Shown: positions 1 to 8,215, counted from the stretch's first letter. The stretch is 64,000 nt of DNA from an uncultured Eubacteriales bacterium (GCA_905198155.1 CAJKBQ010000002.1:80919-144918); one strand, 5' to 3'. A program made the numbers and translations. Notes: generated by a model from the sequence alone, not told the origin.

Positions 1-132
1 AATCCGCCCGCCTTTTGTGACCGCGATGGTCGGGCAGCCCTGGAATTGCCGGACGTGTTCGTCCGTGAAGCGCGCGTCGGTGGGGTTTGCGATCAGCGCA
101 CAGGCGCGTTTGGATGCGGTGGGTTCGATCAT
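1..132 (-). CDS. Sialidase-like (BNR family) protein, N-terminal fragment cut by the window edge
   Basis: Only the first 44 codons are present. The ATG at 130-132 is preceded at 6 nt by GGAGG (140-144 region). The peptide starts MIEPTASKRACALIANPTDA and ends with FQGCPTIAVTKGGRI. That last stretch resembles the opening of BNR-repeat exo-sialidases, where a QG-x-P-x-(I/L)-x-x-T-x-x-GR motif precedes the first blade. No signal peptide is visible. It has its own promoter and a palindromic operator upstream, so it is probably transcribed separately from the GH31 gene behind it. The family call rests on one short motif; another glycosidase of the same fold is possible. Confidence 0.5.
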   Translation of the reverse strand, partial: MIEPTASKRACALIANPTDARFTDEHVRQFQGCPTIAVTKGGRI

Positions 133-149
133 GACTTTTCCTCCATTCC

Positions 150-172
150 GTTCGCATATGCGAACACTGTTC
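150..172 (-). promoter_or_regulatory. Overlapping palindromic operators in the sialidase-like gene leader
   Basis: GTTCGCATATGCGAAC (150-165) is a perfect 16-bp palindrome. GAACACTGTTC (162-172) is a second dyad sharing its edge. Both lie just downstream of the predicted start site, where a repressor would block transcription. The half-site resembles the TTCGGCA half-sites at the IclR operon promoter (13263, 13368). Confidence 0.6.
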
Positions 173-184
173 ATATTCACGTCT

Positions 185-213
185 ATTATAGCACGCCCAT
201 ACCCCCCTGTCAA
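185..213 (-). promoter_or_regulatory. Sigma-A promoter of the sialidase-like gene
   Basis: On the minus strand there is a consensus TTGACA (208-213), a 17-bp spacer and TATAAT (185-190). The predicted start is near 178. Confidence 0.85.
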
Positions 214-303
214 GCCGACAGGATCAAAAAAGGCTTTGCGCAGCGGCATGATATAATCCTCATAGAGTAGACAGTGAAAAACAAAAATATTTTATCAGGA
301 ATT

Positions 304-328
304 CCACCCTGCTGCGCAGCAGAGTGGG
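304..328 (-). terminator. Possible weak terminator after the GH31 gene
   Basis: A stem with CTGCTG/CAGCAG arms extended by CCAC/GTGG is followed on the minus strand by an AT-rich stretch with a T-run. The rest of 133-426 shows no credible gene. Confidence 0.35.
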
Positions 329-426
329 GCAATGCGATGAAATTCCATCGGCGTCATGCATTTGGGCCTCTGCTGGTATCGTTGCTTGCACTGCCTCCAA
401 CTGCTGTTCTTTAATTTCAGAAAATC

Positions 427-1989
427 TTATTTTTCCCGCCGGAACCACACCACCCGATCCAGCGGCGCGTCCGCCGAAATCGTCTGCCCGCCGTCAAAAA
501 CCGTTCCGCGATCGTCCGTCCAGCGCCCGGCCGGCAGCACCACGTCCCGGCGGACGGTGTGCGGCGTGACGACCGGCGCCACTAGGATGTCCGATCCCAG
601 CAGGAACTGGTCAGTGATCTCCGCGTAGCCGCAGCCGGGGAATTCATATTCCATGCACCGCACAATCGGCTCCCCGCCGTGTTCGGCCGCACGCACCAGC
701 GCCAGAATCTCCCCGGCCAGCGCGCTGTGCAGCGCGGCAGCGTCCTGCACCAGCCGCAGCCCCCCCGGCGACAGCACCCGCCACGGCGCCCATGAAAACT
801 GCATCATCGGGCAGAACGCCGACACCTGCGCCATCCGGATGAACAGCTCCTCGTCCACCCGGAACCCCGGAATCAGGTTATACGACCACTCGCCGCCGCC
901 GATCATGTCCGGGCAGATAAACGGATGCCCAATCAGTCCCTGCGCAATGGAGTTCGGAATCAGCGTGTTGATGCCGTCGCCGTCCCAGCGGTGGCCTTTG
1001 TCGCGCAGCCGCTGAATCACCGCGTGGCCGCCGCCTTTCCATGTATCTTTGTATTCGTGGTACTCGTACCGTTCGCCGAACGCATTCCACGCCTGATTCA
1101 ACTCGGCGGGGGTATGCGTCGTGTCAGGCGTGCCGTTCAGACAGTTCGCAGGGGTATAGGTGCCCAGCGTTCCGCCGTCGAATTTGAATCCGTCCACGCC
1201 GTAGTCCCGCATCAACGCCTGCAGCTGGTCGTCCAAAAATTGAATATCGTACGGATTGGTCAGATCCAGCGCCGTGCCGTACCCGTTCCACCAGTGAATC
1301 AGCGATACGTCGTGCGCCTCGTTTTTCACCCGCAGGAAATGCTTGTCATTCTCCGGATCGCGGTGCCGGTCAGCGCGCAGGATAAACGACCGCCCGTCCG
1401 TCGTGACATACGGCGTCACCCACAGCATCAGCTTGAACCCCAGTGCATGCAGCTCGTCCACCATCGCCTTGGGGTCGGGGAACGTCAGCGGGTCGAACCG
1501 CCAGTCGCCGTACCGGCCGTGCCACCCCTCGTCGATAATCAAAATTCCCGGCGTGAACCCGTGATCGACCACCCCGTGCGCGTACGCCAGCGTTTTCTCC
1601 TGCGTGGGGAAATACGTAAATTCCATCCAGGTGTTGTACTGCGCCGTGGTGAAAAACGTGTCCGGCAGCCGCTTGCCGCTGAACGGGAAATGCGCCGCCA
1701 TCGCCGCACGGTATGCGTCGCGCAGCGTCTCTCCGGCTTTGACCAGCGTCATCTCCGCCCCGAAAAAACGCAGCACGCCGTCCGCAATCTCCACCCGGAA
1801 CGGTTCCTCGCTCCAAATATACCGCCCGTGGTCGGACAGGTACAGCGGCATCGTCTGGTTGCTGGCCTCCACCCGAAAGTCGGCCGCATATCGGCTGGCC
1901 GCCGTAAACGGCTGCTGGGTGCCGGAGTCGGACGACCCGCCCCACCAGTGCTCGCCGGGTTCCATCGGGAAACAAAATTCCATCTTCAT
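427..1989 (-). CDS. Glycoside hydrolase family 31 (alpha-glycosidase)
   Basis: A 520-residue intracellular enzyme expected to hydrolyse alpha-linked glycosides by a retaining mechanism. The (beta/alpha)8 barrel begins near residue 110 (FFTTAQYNTW). The strand-4 motif GVDGFKFDGG carries the expected nucleophile Asp. HRWDGDG further on fits the acid/base region, and a C-terminal beta domain follows (LLGSDILVAPVV). The start is taken at the ATG at 1989, which has an AGGA box 10 nt upstream; an in-frame ATG at 2016 would lie inside the leader. There is no signal peptide. Substrate cannot be read from sequence; the short N-terminal domain resembles the YicI/SNF-like side of GH31. It is divergent from an AraC gene that probably controls it through direct repeats at 2064-2095. 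Confidence 0.88.
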   Translation of the reverse strand: MKMEFCFPMEPGEHWWGGSSDSGTQQPFTAASRYAADFRVEASNQTMPLYLSDHGRYIWSEEPFRVEIADGVLRFFGAEMTLVKAGETLRDAYRAAMAAHFPFSGKRLPDTFFTTAQYNTWMEFTYFPTQEKTLAYAHGVVDHGFTPGILIIDEGWHGRYGDWRFDPLTFPDPKAMVDELHALGFKLMLWVTPYVTTDGRSFILRADRHRDPENDKHFLRVKNEAHDVSLIHWWNGYGTALDLTNPYDIQFLDDQLQALMRDYGVDGFKFDGGTLGTYTPANCLNGTPDTTHTPAELNQAWNAFGERYEYHEYKDTWKGGGHAVIQRLRDKGHRWDGDGINTLIPNSIAQGLIGHPFICPDMIGGGEWSYNLIPGFRVDEELFIRMAQVSAFCPMMQFSWAPWRVLSPGGLRLVQDAAALHSALAGEILALVRAAEHGGEPIVRCMEYEFPGCGYAEITDQFLLGSDILVAPVVTPHTVRRDVVLPAGRWTDDRGTVFDGGQTISADAPLDRVVWFRREK

Positions 1990-2009
1990 TCTTTTTCCGT
2001 CCTTTCGCA

Positions 2010-2038
2010 TTGACAATTGTCCTGATTCTTATTATAAT
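2010..2038 (+). promoter_or_regulatory. Promoter of the first AraC gene
   Basis: Consensus TTGACA (2010-2015), 17 bp, TATAAT (2033-2038). The -10 overlaps the divergent -10, so the two polymerases cannot occupy the site together. Confidence 0.8.
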
Positions 2039-2058
2039 AGAAAAAAAACCGATGTAAA
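2031..2058 (-). promoter_or_regulatory. Promoter of the GH31 gene
   Basis: Minus strand: TTTACA (2053-2058), 16 bp, TATAAT (2031-2036). It shares its -10 DNA with the opposing promoter at 2010-2038. Confidence 0.7.
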
Positions 2059-2063
2059 TGGGG

Positions 2064-2095
2064 ATTCGGCCAAAAAAGTTTAGAATTCGGCCAAA
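2064..2095 (-). promoter_or_regulatory. Candidate AraC operator: 21-bp-spaced direct repeats
   Basis: ATTCGGCCAAA occurs at 2064-2074 and again at 2085-2095, exactly 21 bp apart. The proximal copy ends 5 bp from the GH31 -35 box, as expected for an AraC-family class II activator site. Confidence 0.7.
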
Positions 2096-2119
2096 TCCCG
2101 CTCCAAAAGGACGATCGCC

Positions 2120-2947
2120 ATGCACTACTTCACCGGCGCGCTGACCCTCACCGACCTAGACAATATTTACGACTACACCTTCGCCGACGACCACGCCTTC
2201 GGCGGCCACCGGCACGCGGCGTGGGAGCTGAATGCCGTGCTGGACGGCCAGCTGCAAGTCACCGACGAAAGCCGGGTGATTCTGCTGCGCGGCGGGGATG
2301 CACTGCTGCTCGAGCCGGAGCGGTTCCACCGCAACTGCGTCCGGCGGGGCGCATCGGCGGTGCTGGTGGTGCTCCAATTCTACACCGACGACCTCCCCCG
2401 CTGCGGCGAAGCGCGTCGGTTCCGAATCCCGCCGTCGGCGGCGCTGGTGATGCAGGCGCTGCGCGCGGAATACGCCGGTTTCTGCGCCCGGACGGGCGGC
2501 ACGCTGCGCGAATCGGCCGACTGCCCGGCAGTACTGCGGCAGCTGTCGGAAACGTTTCTGGCGATGACCGTCGCCGACGAAGTACCCCCGTACTATGGCC
2601 ACGACCGTCTGGCCGAAACCTACCGCGCCGCCGTGGAATACATGACCCGCCACATCGCCGAACCGCTGACCACACAGGCGCTGGCGCGTGCCTGCTGCGT
2701 CAGTCCCTCCACGCTGAAGTCCGCATTTGCCCGCTGCGCCGGGCAGGGCGCAATGCATTATCTGGCCGAACTGCGGCTGCGCCGCGCCAAACAGCTGCTG
2801 CGCAGCGGCCGCTCCGTGCAGTCCACCGCCGCCGCGCTGGGCTATTCGTCGCCGTCCTACTTCTCGCAGGCTTTTTCCGCCGCCACAGGCCGCTCCCCCA
2901 AAGCCTATGCCCTCGCAACGAACGACCGCGGCGCGCATACGCCTTAA
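2120..2947 (+). CDS. AraC family transcriptional regulator
   Basis: 275 residues. The N-terminal cupin sensor (about 1-100) has the GHRHAAWELN and GGDALLLEPERFH signatures of a sugar-binding barrel. The C-terminal double helix-turn-helix (about 175-268) has ALARACCVSPSTL and the family signature ALGYSSPSYFSQAF. AAAAGGA precedes the ATG by 8 nt. It is divergent from the GH31 gene, with overlapping promoters and direct-repeat sites between them, so it is probably the GH31 activator and may repress itself. A second AraC gene follows after 24 bp in the same direction. Confidence 0.93.
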   Translation: MHYFTGALTLTDLDNIYDYTFADDHAFGGHRHAAWELNAVLDGQLQVTDESRVILLRGGDALLLEPERFHRNCVRRGASAVLVVLQFYTDDLPRCGEARRFRIPPSAALVMQALRAEYAGFCARTGGTLRESADCPAVLRQLSETFLAMTVADEVPPYYGHDRLAETYRAAVEYMTRHIAEPLTTQALARACCVSPSTLKSAFARCAGQGAMHYLAELRLRRAKQLLRSGRSVQSTAAALGYSSPSYFSQAFSAATGRSPKAYALATNDRGAHTP

Positions 2948-2971
2948 AATCACGAAAAAAGAGGAATTTTC

Positions 2972-3766
2972 ATGGAACTTGTCACGCCGTCCCGATTCGC
3001 TGCCATGCGCAACGACGGCATATTATTCCAATTGGTGCGCGGCCGTCCGTTGCTGCGGACGGCGCATCGTCACACCTTTTTTGAGCTGGTCTGCGTCCTG
3101 AACGGGTCATGCTGTCACGAACTGGACGGCACGCCCGACGAACTGACCGCTGGCGACGTCGTCTGGATTGCGCCGGAACAAACGCATTGCTTCCGGTCGC
3201 AAAGCGAATCGGTTGTGGTGGCGTCGCTGTCGGTCACCGCCGCGCACCAATCGTCCGTCGGCGTCGCGCAGGCGGCGGGGCGCTATCCGCTGACGCCCGC
3301 CGGGCTGGGCTACCTCCGCGAACTGGCCGAGCAGGCGGACATGATGACCGGCGCCGCGCGGTCGTCGATGGCCGACGGACTCCTGCACTTCTTCGCCAGT
3401 GCCGCCGCGCAGGCCCGCAACCCGCAGCCGCTCCCCGCCCCGCTGCACGCTGCGATGGCCGCCATGCATACCCCGGAAAATCTGCGCGGCGGCGTTCCGG
3501 CGTTCCGCGCGCTGATGCATTTCAGCCCGGCGCAGCTTTGCCGGTGGACGCAGCGGTATCTGCACGAATCGCCGCAATCGTTCGTACAGCGGCTGCGGCT
3601 GCAAACGGCGTGCGAGTGGCTGTCGTCCGACCGATCGCTGGAAGAAATTGCCGAATTCGTCGGGTTTTCCAGTTACAGCCACTTCCATTCGCTGTTCCGC
3701 CAGCGCTATGGGTTGACGCCCGCGCAAATGCGCCGCAAAATGCAAAACCAGGTGCGCACCGTGTGA
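2972..3766 (+). CDS. AraC family transcriptional regulator
   Basis: 264 residues, with a GAGGA box before the ATG. The N-terminal cupin contains RTAHRHTFFELVCVL and the GDVVWIAPEQTH strand. The C-terminal HTH includes IAEFVGFSSYSHFHSLFRQ followed by YGLTPAQMRRK. It lies 24 bp behind another AraC gene and is probably co-transcribed with it; the two are only distantly alike, so this is not a recent duplication. It converges on the Gfo/Idh/MocA gene. Its target is not evident; the 4898-5717 operon or the GH31 gene are the nearest candidates. Confidence 0.92.
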   Translation: MELVTPSRFAAMRNDGILFQLVRGRPLLRTAHRHTFFELVCVLNGSCCHELDGTPDELTAGDVVWIAPEQTHCFRSQSESVVVASLSVTAAHQSSVGVAQAAGRYPLTPAGLGYLRELAEQADMMTGAARSSMADGLLHFFASAAAQARNPQPLPAPLHAAMAAMHTPENLRGGVPAFRALMHFSPAQLCRWTQRYLHESPQSFVQRLRLQTACEWLSSDRSLEEIAEFVGFSSYSHFHSLFRQRYGLTPAQMRRKMQNQVRTV

Positions 3767-3797
3767 GGCGCGTGCTTGTCCTGTTTTGCCGATCCGA

Positions 3798-4898
3798 TTA
3801 TTCTGCCGTATGGTCAAAATAATACGGCTTGCCCGTTTTGGCCGATTCGTAAATGCCTTCCAAAATCTGTGTCACCACGAACGCCTGTTCCGGCTTGGTG
3901 ATCGGTGCCGCGCCGCCGCGCACTGCTTCGATCCACAGCCGCTCTTCGCGCTCTGCCGGCTGCTCGCTGCCGTGCGCATCGTTAAACGCTGCGCCGCCGG
4001 CTTTGAAGTTCGGCGTCAGCTCGTACTGGCGGTTCTGGCGGATGCCGTTGATGCGTACGCCGCCGATCATGTCGCCGCCCGCTTTGGTGCCGCACACGGT
4101 GGTAATCGCTTCGCGCGTGTCCAGCATATTGATCGCCCACGACGATTCCAGCACGATTGTGGCGCCGTTTTCCATCACAATGAAGCCGAACGCGCTGTCC
4201 TCCACGGTGAATTTTTCCGGATCCCAGTTGCCCCACGCGTTGCCCTGGTCGGTGTCTTTGTTCAGCTTGTGATACGTGGTGCCCACGCAATATTTCGGCT
4301 TGTAGTTGTTCATCGTCCACAGCGTCAGATCCAGCGCGTGCGTGCCGATGTCGATCAGCGGGCCGCCGCCCTGCTCATACTCGTTCAGGAACACGCCCCA
4401 CGTCGGCACCATCCGGCGGCGCAGCGCGGTCGCTTTGGCGTAGTAAATATCGCCGAACGTACCGGCTTCGGCCTCGCCTTTCAGGAACAGGGAATCGTCG
4501 CGGAAGCGGTTCTGGTACCCGATGGTCAGCAGCTTGCCGGTTTCGTGCGCCGCATCCAGCATTTTTTTCGCTTCGGCGGAGTTGATCGCCATCGGCTTTT
4601 CGCACATCACATGCTTGCCTGCGTGCAGCGCGTCCACGGTGATGAAGCTGTGCGCGCGGTTCGGGGTGCAGACGTGCACCACGTCGATCTCCGGGTCTTT
4701 CAGCAGTTCCTTATAATCGGTATAGGTTTTGGCGTCCGGCGTGCCGAATTTTTGTGCCGCCTTTTCCGCCCGCTCGGGGATGATATCGCAGAACGCGACC
4801 ATCTCACAGTCTTTGACCTTGGCCAGAGACGACATATGTTTGCCGTTGGCGATGCCGCCGCAGCCGATGATGCCGACCTTTGTGATTTTTTCAGACAT
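3798..4898 (-). CDS. Gfo/Idh/MocA family sugar dehydrogenase
   Basis: 366 residues. The Rossmann N-terminus VGIIGCGGIANGKH binds NAD(P), and CEKPMAINSAEAKKM contains the EKP motif typical of the family. The C-terminal alpha/beta domain begins near residue 125 (GYQNRF, then GGPLIDIGTHALDL). GGAGG lies 8 nt before the ATG. Family members oxidise or reduce sugars, inositols or amino sugars; the substrate is not deducible here. It follows the TIM-barrel isomerase gene (5717-4935) by 36 bp, and together they look like a two-gene sugar-modification operon. Confidence 0.9.
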   Translation of the reverse strand: MSEKITKVGIIGCGGIANGKHMSSLAKVKDCEMVAFCDIIPERAEKAAQKFGTPDAKTYTDYKELLKDPEIDVVHVCTPNRAHSFITVDALHAGKHVMCEKPMAINSAEAKKMLDAAHETGKLLTIGYQNRFRDDSLFLKGEAEAGTFGDIYYAKATALRRRMVPTWGVFLNEYEQGGGPLIDIGTHALDLTLWTMNNYKPKYCVGTTYHKLNKDTDQGNAWGNWDPEKFTVEDSAFGFIVMENGATIVLESSWAINMLDTREAITTVCGTKAGGDMIGGVRINGIRQNRQYELTPNFKAGGAAFNDAHGSEQPAEREERLWIEAVRGGAAPITKPEQAFVVTQILEGIYESAKTGKPYYFDHTAE

Positions 4899-4934
4899 GA
4901 TAATTTCCTCCCAGTTTTTAATTCATTCCGGTCG

Positions 4935-5717
4935 TCAGACCATGAATTTACGAATGAAATCGCGGGTAAACCGCACGCCCGCGTCGCCGCGTTCGCCGAT
5001 CCATGCGCCGGAGTGCGGCTCAATCGACAGGTCGCCGTCGTAACCCCGCGCATACAGAATCGCAAACTGCGACGGCCAGTTGAGGTCGTCCATCCCGGCG
5101 GGCGGATCGTCCACATGGCGTTTTCCGGCGTGGGTGGTGCCCTTAATATGGACGTGCGCCACGCGTTCGCCGTAGTCGCTCAGCTGCGCCAGGTAATCTT
5201 CGCCGCGGTTGTATGCGTGCGATGCGTCGTACTTAATCATCAGCTCCGGCAGCTCCCCGAGCACCACGTCCCAGTCGTGCGGCGACACCACGAAGTTGTT
5301 CCAGTTGCAGTTCTGGATCGCGATTTTGATCCGCCCGGCGGCGTGGTCGATCAGTCCGCGGAAAAGCGCGATGGCGTTGGTGTAGTTGCGGTAGCGGCTG
5401 ACGGATTCGTCGTAGTTGCAGCCGCACACGAACGTTTTCGCGCCGAGCGCGATGGCGGTGTCCAGCAGGTCGTAGTACAGCTGCGCGTTTTCAGCGTCGA
5501 TCGCGCCGTCGTGCTGCACATGGTGATTCCAGCGCCCCACGCACGATACGTCGATCCCTGTGCGGGCAATCTGCGCTTTCACGTCGTCCTGCGCAGCGAT
5601 CAGCTTCTGCGCGTCCTCGTCGTAATTGCAGCAGATTTCGATGAACTCCATCCCCTGCGCGGCCGCAAGGTCGAAACCTTCTGCCGTGTAATTGTTTTGA
5701 ATTCGGCCCAGTCTCAT
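4935..5717 (-). CDS. Sugar phosphate isomerase/epimerase (xylose isomerase-like TIM barrel)
   Basis: 260 residues. The AP2Ec fold is shown by GMEFIEICCN near the start and acidic or histidine metal-ligand stretches later (MIKYDASHAYNRG, VAHVHIKGTTH, DGDLSIEPHSG). The family interconverts ketoses, inosose or keto sugars with divalent metal. GGAGG precedes the ATG by about 11 nt. First gene of a pair with the Gfo/Idh/MocA enzyme, a common pairing in oxidative or epimerising sugar pathways. It is divergent from AraC 5849-6745; the intervening DNA holds TGATAG repeats 21 bp apart. Confidence 0.85.
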   Translation of the reverse strand: MRLGRIQNNYTAEGFDLAAAQGMEFIEICCNYDEDAQKLIAAQDDVKAQIARTGIDVSCVGRWNHHVQHDGAIDAENAQLYYDLLDTAIALGAKTFVCGCNYDESVSRYRNYTNAIALFRGLIDHAAGRIKIAIQNCNWNNFVVSPHDWDVVLGELPELMIKYDASHAYNRGEDYLAQLSDYGERVAHVHIKGTTHAGKRHVDDPPAGMDDLNWPSQFAILYARGYDGDLSIEPHSGAWIGERGDAGVRFTRDFIRKFMV

Positions 5718-5753
5718 GAAAAATCAATCCTCCTGTGATTTTTTTGTGATTTC

Positions 5754-5806
5754 AGTATAGCATATCGCGCGAAAATGTGCTATCATATATTTGCAAGCTT
5801 CTATCA
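5754..5806 (-). promoter_or_regulatory. Promoter with 21-bp-spaced repeats for the isomerase/dehydrogenase operon
   Basis: On the minus strand there is an extended -10, TGCTATACT (TATACT at 5754-5759), with no good -35. TGATAG occurs at 5801-5806 and 5780-5785 (plus-strand CTATCA), 21 bp apart, the proximal copy overlapping the -35 position. This looks activator-dependent. Confidence 0.55.
5772..5786 (+). promoter_or_regulatory. Putative -10 region of the AraC gene at 5849, shared with the fucosidase promoter
   Basis: AAAATGTGCTATCAT nearly matches AAAATGTGCGATAAT at 6798-6812, ending in a -10-like hexamer in both cases. Confidence 0.45.
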
Positions 5807-5848
5807 ATTTTTTGCGAATTTATTGTCCCACGCAGGAGGAGGTTCGTC

Positions 5849-6745
5849 ATGCAGGTTCGAGAGGAAGCGCTCGCCCGAATCGACGGGTGGACGCAGTCGG
5901 TGCAGTGCATCTTTATGGAATGCAAGCCGCGCGCAACCGATGCGCCGCTGATTCCCCATTTTCACGAATATATCGAGCTATTATATGGCATTCGTGACGA
6001 TGCGGAGGTGCTGGTCGGCGACCGGTGGTACCCAATGCATCCGGGCGACCTGGTCGTCATCAATGCGCGGCAGGTGCACGAAGTCATCACGCGCAGCCGC
6101 CCGGCGCGGTACCTGGTTGTCAAATTTTTGCCCGAAGTCCTGTACGCGCAGGGGCAGAGCCTCGCAGGGCTGCGGTATCTGCTGCCGCTGTGGCAAAAGG
6201 AGATGCGGTTTTCGCCCGTGATGGCCGCCGACGAGCTGGCGCGCAGCGGGATCGATGTGTTTTTGCAGGACATGGTGCGCGAATTCGCCGACCGTCACAT
6301 GGGGTACGAGCTGGCGATTCAGGCCGACATCCTCAAGCTGTTCACGTGGATTCTGCGGACGCGCTGCCCGCAGCCGGATCCCCACCCTGCCGAGCTGAGT
6401 CCGGATCTGCAGCTGGCGCTGCACCGGGCGCTGCGGCTGGCGCAGGAGCATTACGCCGACTGGACGGTGCGCGACGCCGCGCGGGCGTGCGGGCTGTCGT
6501 ACAGCTATTTTTCGCGGTCGTTCAAGCAGCTGTTCGGCATTTCGTTCTGCACATATCTGGAGCGGCTGCGCCTGCTGGAGGCCGAGCGGCTGCTGCTGAC
6601 CACCGGCTCCGCCGTCGGCGAAATTGCGCTGGAAACCGGGTTCGGCACCGCCAGCTACTTTACGCAATGTTTCCGCAAGCGGTACGGCGTTGCGCCGGGG
6701 AAATTCCGGGCGCTGGGACGCGCGAAAGAAGAAGCGCACGCGTAA
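5849..6745 (+). CDS. AraC family transcriptional regulator
   Basis: 298 residues from the ATG at 5849, chosen because AGGAGGAGG lies directly upstream; an in-frame ATG at 5777 would put untranslated promoter DNA into the protein. The N-terminal cupin (PLIPHFHEYIELLYG, HPGDLVVINARQVHE) is followed by the C-terminal double HTH (ARACGLSYSYFSRSFKQLFG and ALETGFGTASYFTQCFRKRYG). It sits between the divergent isomerase operon and the downstream GH29 gene. Both neighbours carry TGATAG-containing promoter elements, so it may control both. Confidence 0.93.
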   Translation: MQVREEALARIDGWTQSVQCIFMECKPRATDAPLIPHFHEYIELLYGIRDDAEVLVGDRWYPMHPGDLVVINARQVHEVITRSRPARYLVVKFLPEVLYAQGQSLAGLRYLLPLWQKEMRFSPVMAADELARSGIDVFLQDMVREFADRHMGYELAIQADILKLFTWILRTRCPQPDPHPAELSPDLQLALHRALRLAQEHYADWTVRDAARACGLSYSYFSRSFKQLFGISFCTYLERLRLLEAERLLLTTGSAVGEIALETGFGTASYFTQCFRKRYGVAPGKFRALGRAKEEAHA

Positions 6746-6750
6746 AAGCA

Positions 6751-6812
6751 TACGATTGTCCAACTTTTCGACTACGATTGTGATAGACTTTTGCTCAAAA
6801 ATGTGCGATAAT
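6751..6812 (+). promoter_or_regulatory. Fucosidase promoter with AraC-type direct repeats
   Basis: TACGATTGT at 6751-6759 and 6773-6781 are 22 bp apart. They are followed by a weak -35 TAGACT (6784-6789), 17 bp and GATAAT (6807-6812). The repeat touching a poor -35 suggests activation by the AraC protein encoded just upstream. Confidence 0.6.
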
Positions 6813-6855
6813 CAAGGAAATCCAATTGATTTCAATGCAAAGGAGCATGAATGAA

Positions 6856-8193
6856 ATGACGCAACCCAAATTGATCCCGACCGAAAAACAGCTGCGGTTT
6901 TTGGACTGGGAGTTCGGCGTATTTTTCCACTTTGGCATTCGCAGCTTTTTCCTGAATCACGACGACTGGGACGGCAAAGAGATGCCGGCGTCGGCGTTTA
7001 ACCCCGACCGGCTGGACTGCCGCCAGTGGGTGCAGGTTGCCAAGGACATGGGCGCCGCGTACACCATCCTCACCTGCAAGCATCACGACGGGTTTGCCAA
7101 CTGGCCGACGGCGTATTCCGACTATTCGGTCGCGCACACGCCGTGGCGCGGCGGCAAGGGCGACGTGGTGCGGGAATATGTTGACGCGTGCCGCGCGCTG
7201 GACATGAAGGTGGGGCTGTATTACTCCCCGGCGCAGTGGCAGGGCGGTACGCCGTTCTCCGACGACGCCGCGTACGACGATTACTTTATTCACCAAATCA
7301 CCGAGCTGCTTACAAACTATGGGAAAATCGATTATCTATGGTTCGACGGCTGCGGCTCCGAACATCACGAATACGACCGTGACCGCATCGTCCGCACCAT
7401 CCGGTCGCTCCAACCGGAGATTCTGATTTTCGAGATGTGGGATCCGGATACGCGCTGGGTCGGCAACGAAGCCGGGTACGCGCCCATGCCGAATCCGAAC
7501 ACCGTGACCGGGCTGGACTTTTCGGTGATGACGACCACGCAGCGTTCGCTGGGCGGCGCGCGGTTCCTGCCGGCGGAGTGCGACTGTATGCTGCGGAACA
7601 CCTGGTTCGACTGCCGCGAAAACGAGGACGCCATCAAATCCGTAGACCAGCTGGTGGGAATGTACGAGCTGTCGGTCGGCCACGGCGCCAACCTGCTGCT
7701 GAATATCGGCCCGAACCGGCACGGCCTGCTCAACGACGCCGACGTCGCGCGGGTGCAGGAATTCGGCGCTGCGCTGCGCCGGCGGTACGGCACGCCGCTG
7801 CCGTTTGAAGCGGTTCGGCCGTACGAATCGGCACACGAAACCGCGCCGAACACAGTGTGCATCCGGATGCCGCAGTGGGTGGAGGACGCGCCGTACAAAG
7901 GCGGCGACGACGCCGAAAACCGCGCGGTCAACACGCTGGTGGATACCGTCGTGCTGGCAGAGGATCTGACCGCCGGGGAATCGGTGCAGGAGTTCCGCAT
8001 CTATGCCAATTTGCCCCAGTTCCCGCGTTCCAAGCGCATTTGCGTCTACCACGGCGACACCATCGGCCACAAATGCATCTGCCGCTTCCCGGCAATGTAC
8101 ACCGGCCAGCTGTCCGTCGAGGTGCTGCGCAGCAACGGCGATTGGCGAATCGCGTCGATGCAGGCATTTTACACGGCGGGCGAAAAGGCGTAA
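6856..8193 (+). CDS. Alpha-L-fucosidase (glycoside hydrolase family 29)
   Basis: 445 residues from ATG 6856, with AGGAG 10 nt upstream; ATGs at 6826 and 6847 fit the ribosome binding site worse. Typical GH29 openings are WEFGVFFHFGIRSFF and the substrate-pocket strand YTILTCKHHDGFANWPT, followed by VGLYYSPAQW. IDYLWFDG fits the position of the catalytic nucleophile Asp. NLLLNIGPNRHGLL is the usual end of the barrel, and a short beta domain follows. No signal peptide, so it should release fucose from imported glycans. Expression is probably induced through the AraC gene immediately before it. The specific linkage cut cannot be told. Confidence 0.9.
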   Translation: MTQPKLIPTEKQLRFLDWEFGVFFHFGIRSFFLNHDDWDGKEMPASAFNPDRLDCRQWVQVAKDMGAAYTILTCKHHDGFANWPTAYSDYSVAHTPWRGGKGDVVREYVDACRALDMKVGLYYSPAQWQGGTPFSDDAAYDDYFIHQITELLTNYGKIDYLWFDGCGSEHHEYDRDRIVRTIRSLQPEILIFEMWDPDTRWVGNEAGYAPMPNPNTVTGLDFSVMTTTQRSLGGARFLPAECDCMLRNTWFDCRENEDAIKSVDQLVGMYELSVGHGANLLLNIGPNRHGLLNDADVARVQEFGAALRRRYGTPLPFEAVRPYESAHETAPNTVCIRMPQWVEDAPYKGGDDAENRAVNTLVDTVVLAEDLTAGESVQEFRIYANLPQFPRSKRICVYHGDTIGHKCICRFPAMYTGQLSVEVLRSNGDWRIASMQAFYTAGEKA

Positions 8194-8215
8194 CGGCCGT
8201 ACGGTTCCAATCGAA

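Noticed and set aside
162..172. GAACACTGTTC as a LexA (SOS) box
   Set aside because: The Gram-positive LexA box has four bases between GAAC and GTTC; here there are three, and the gene is not an SOS gene.
3786..5738. 650-codon plus-strand frame over the dehydrogenase and isomerase genes
   Set aside because: Shadow of two convincing minus-strand enzymes; no ribosome binding site or domain.
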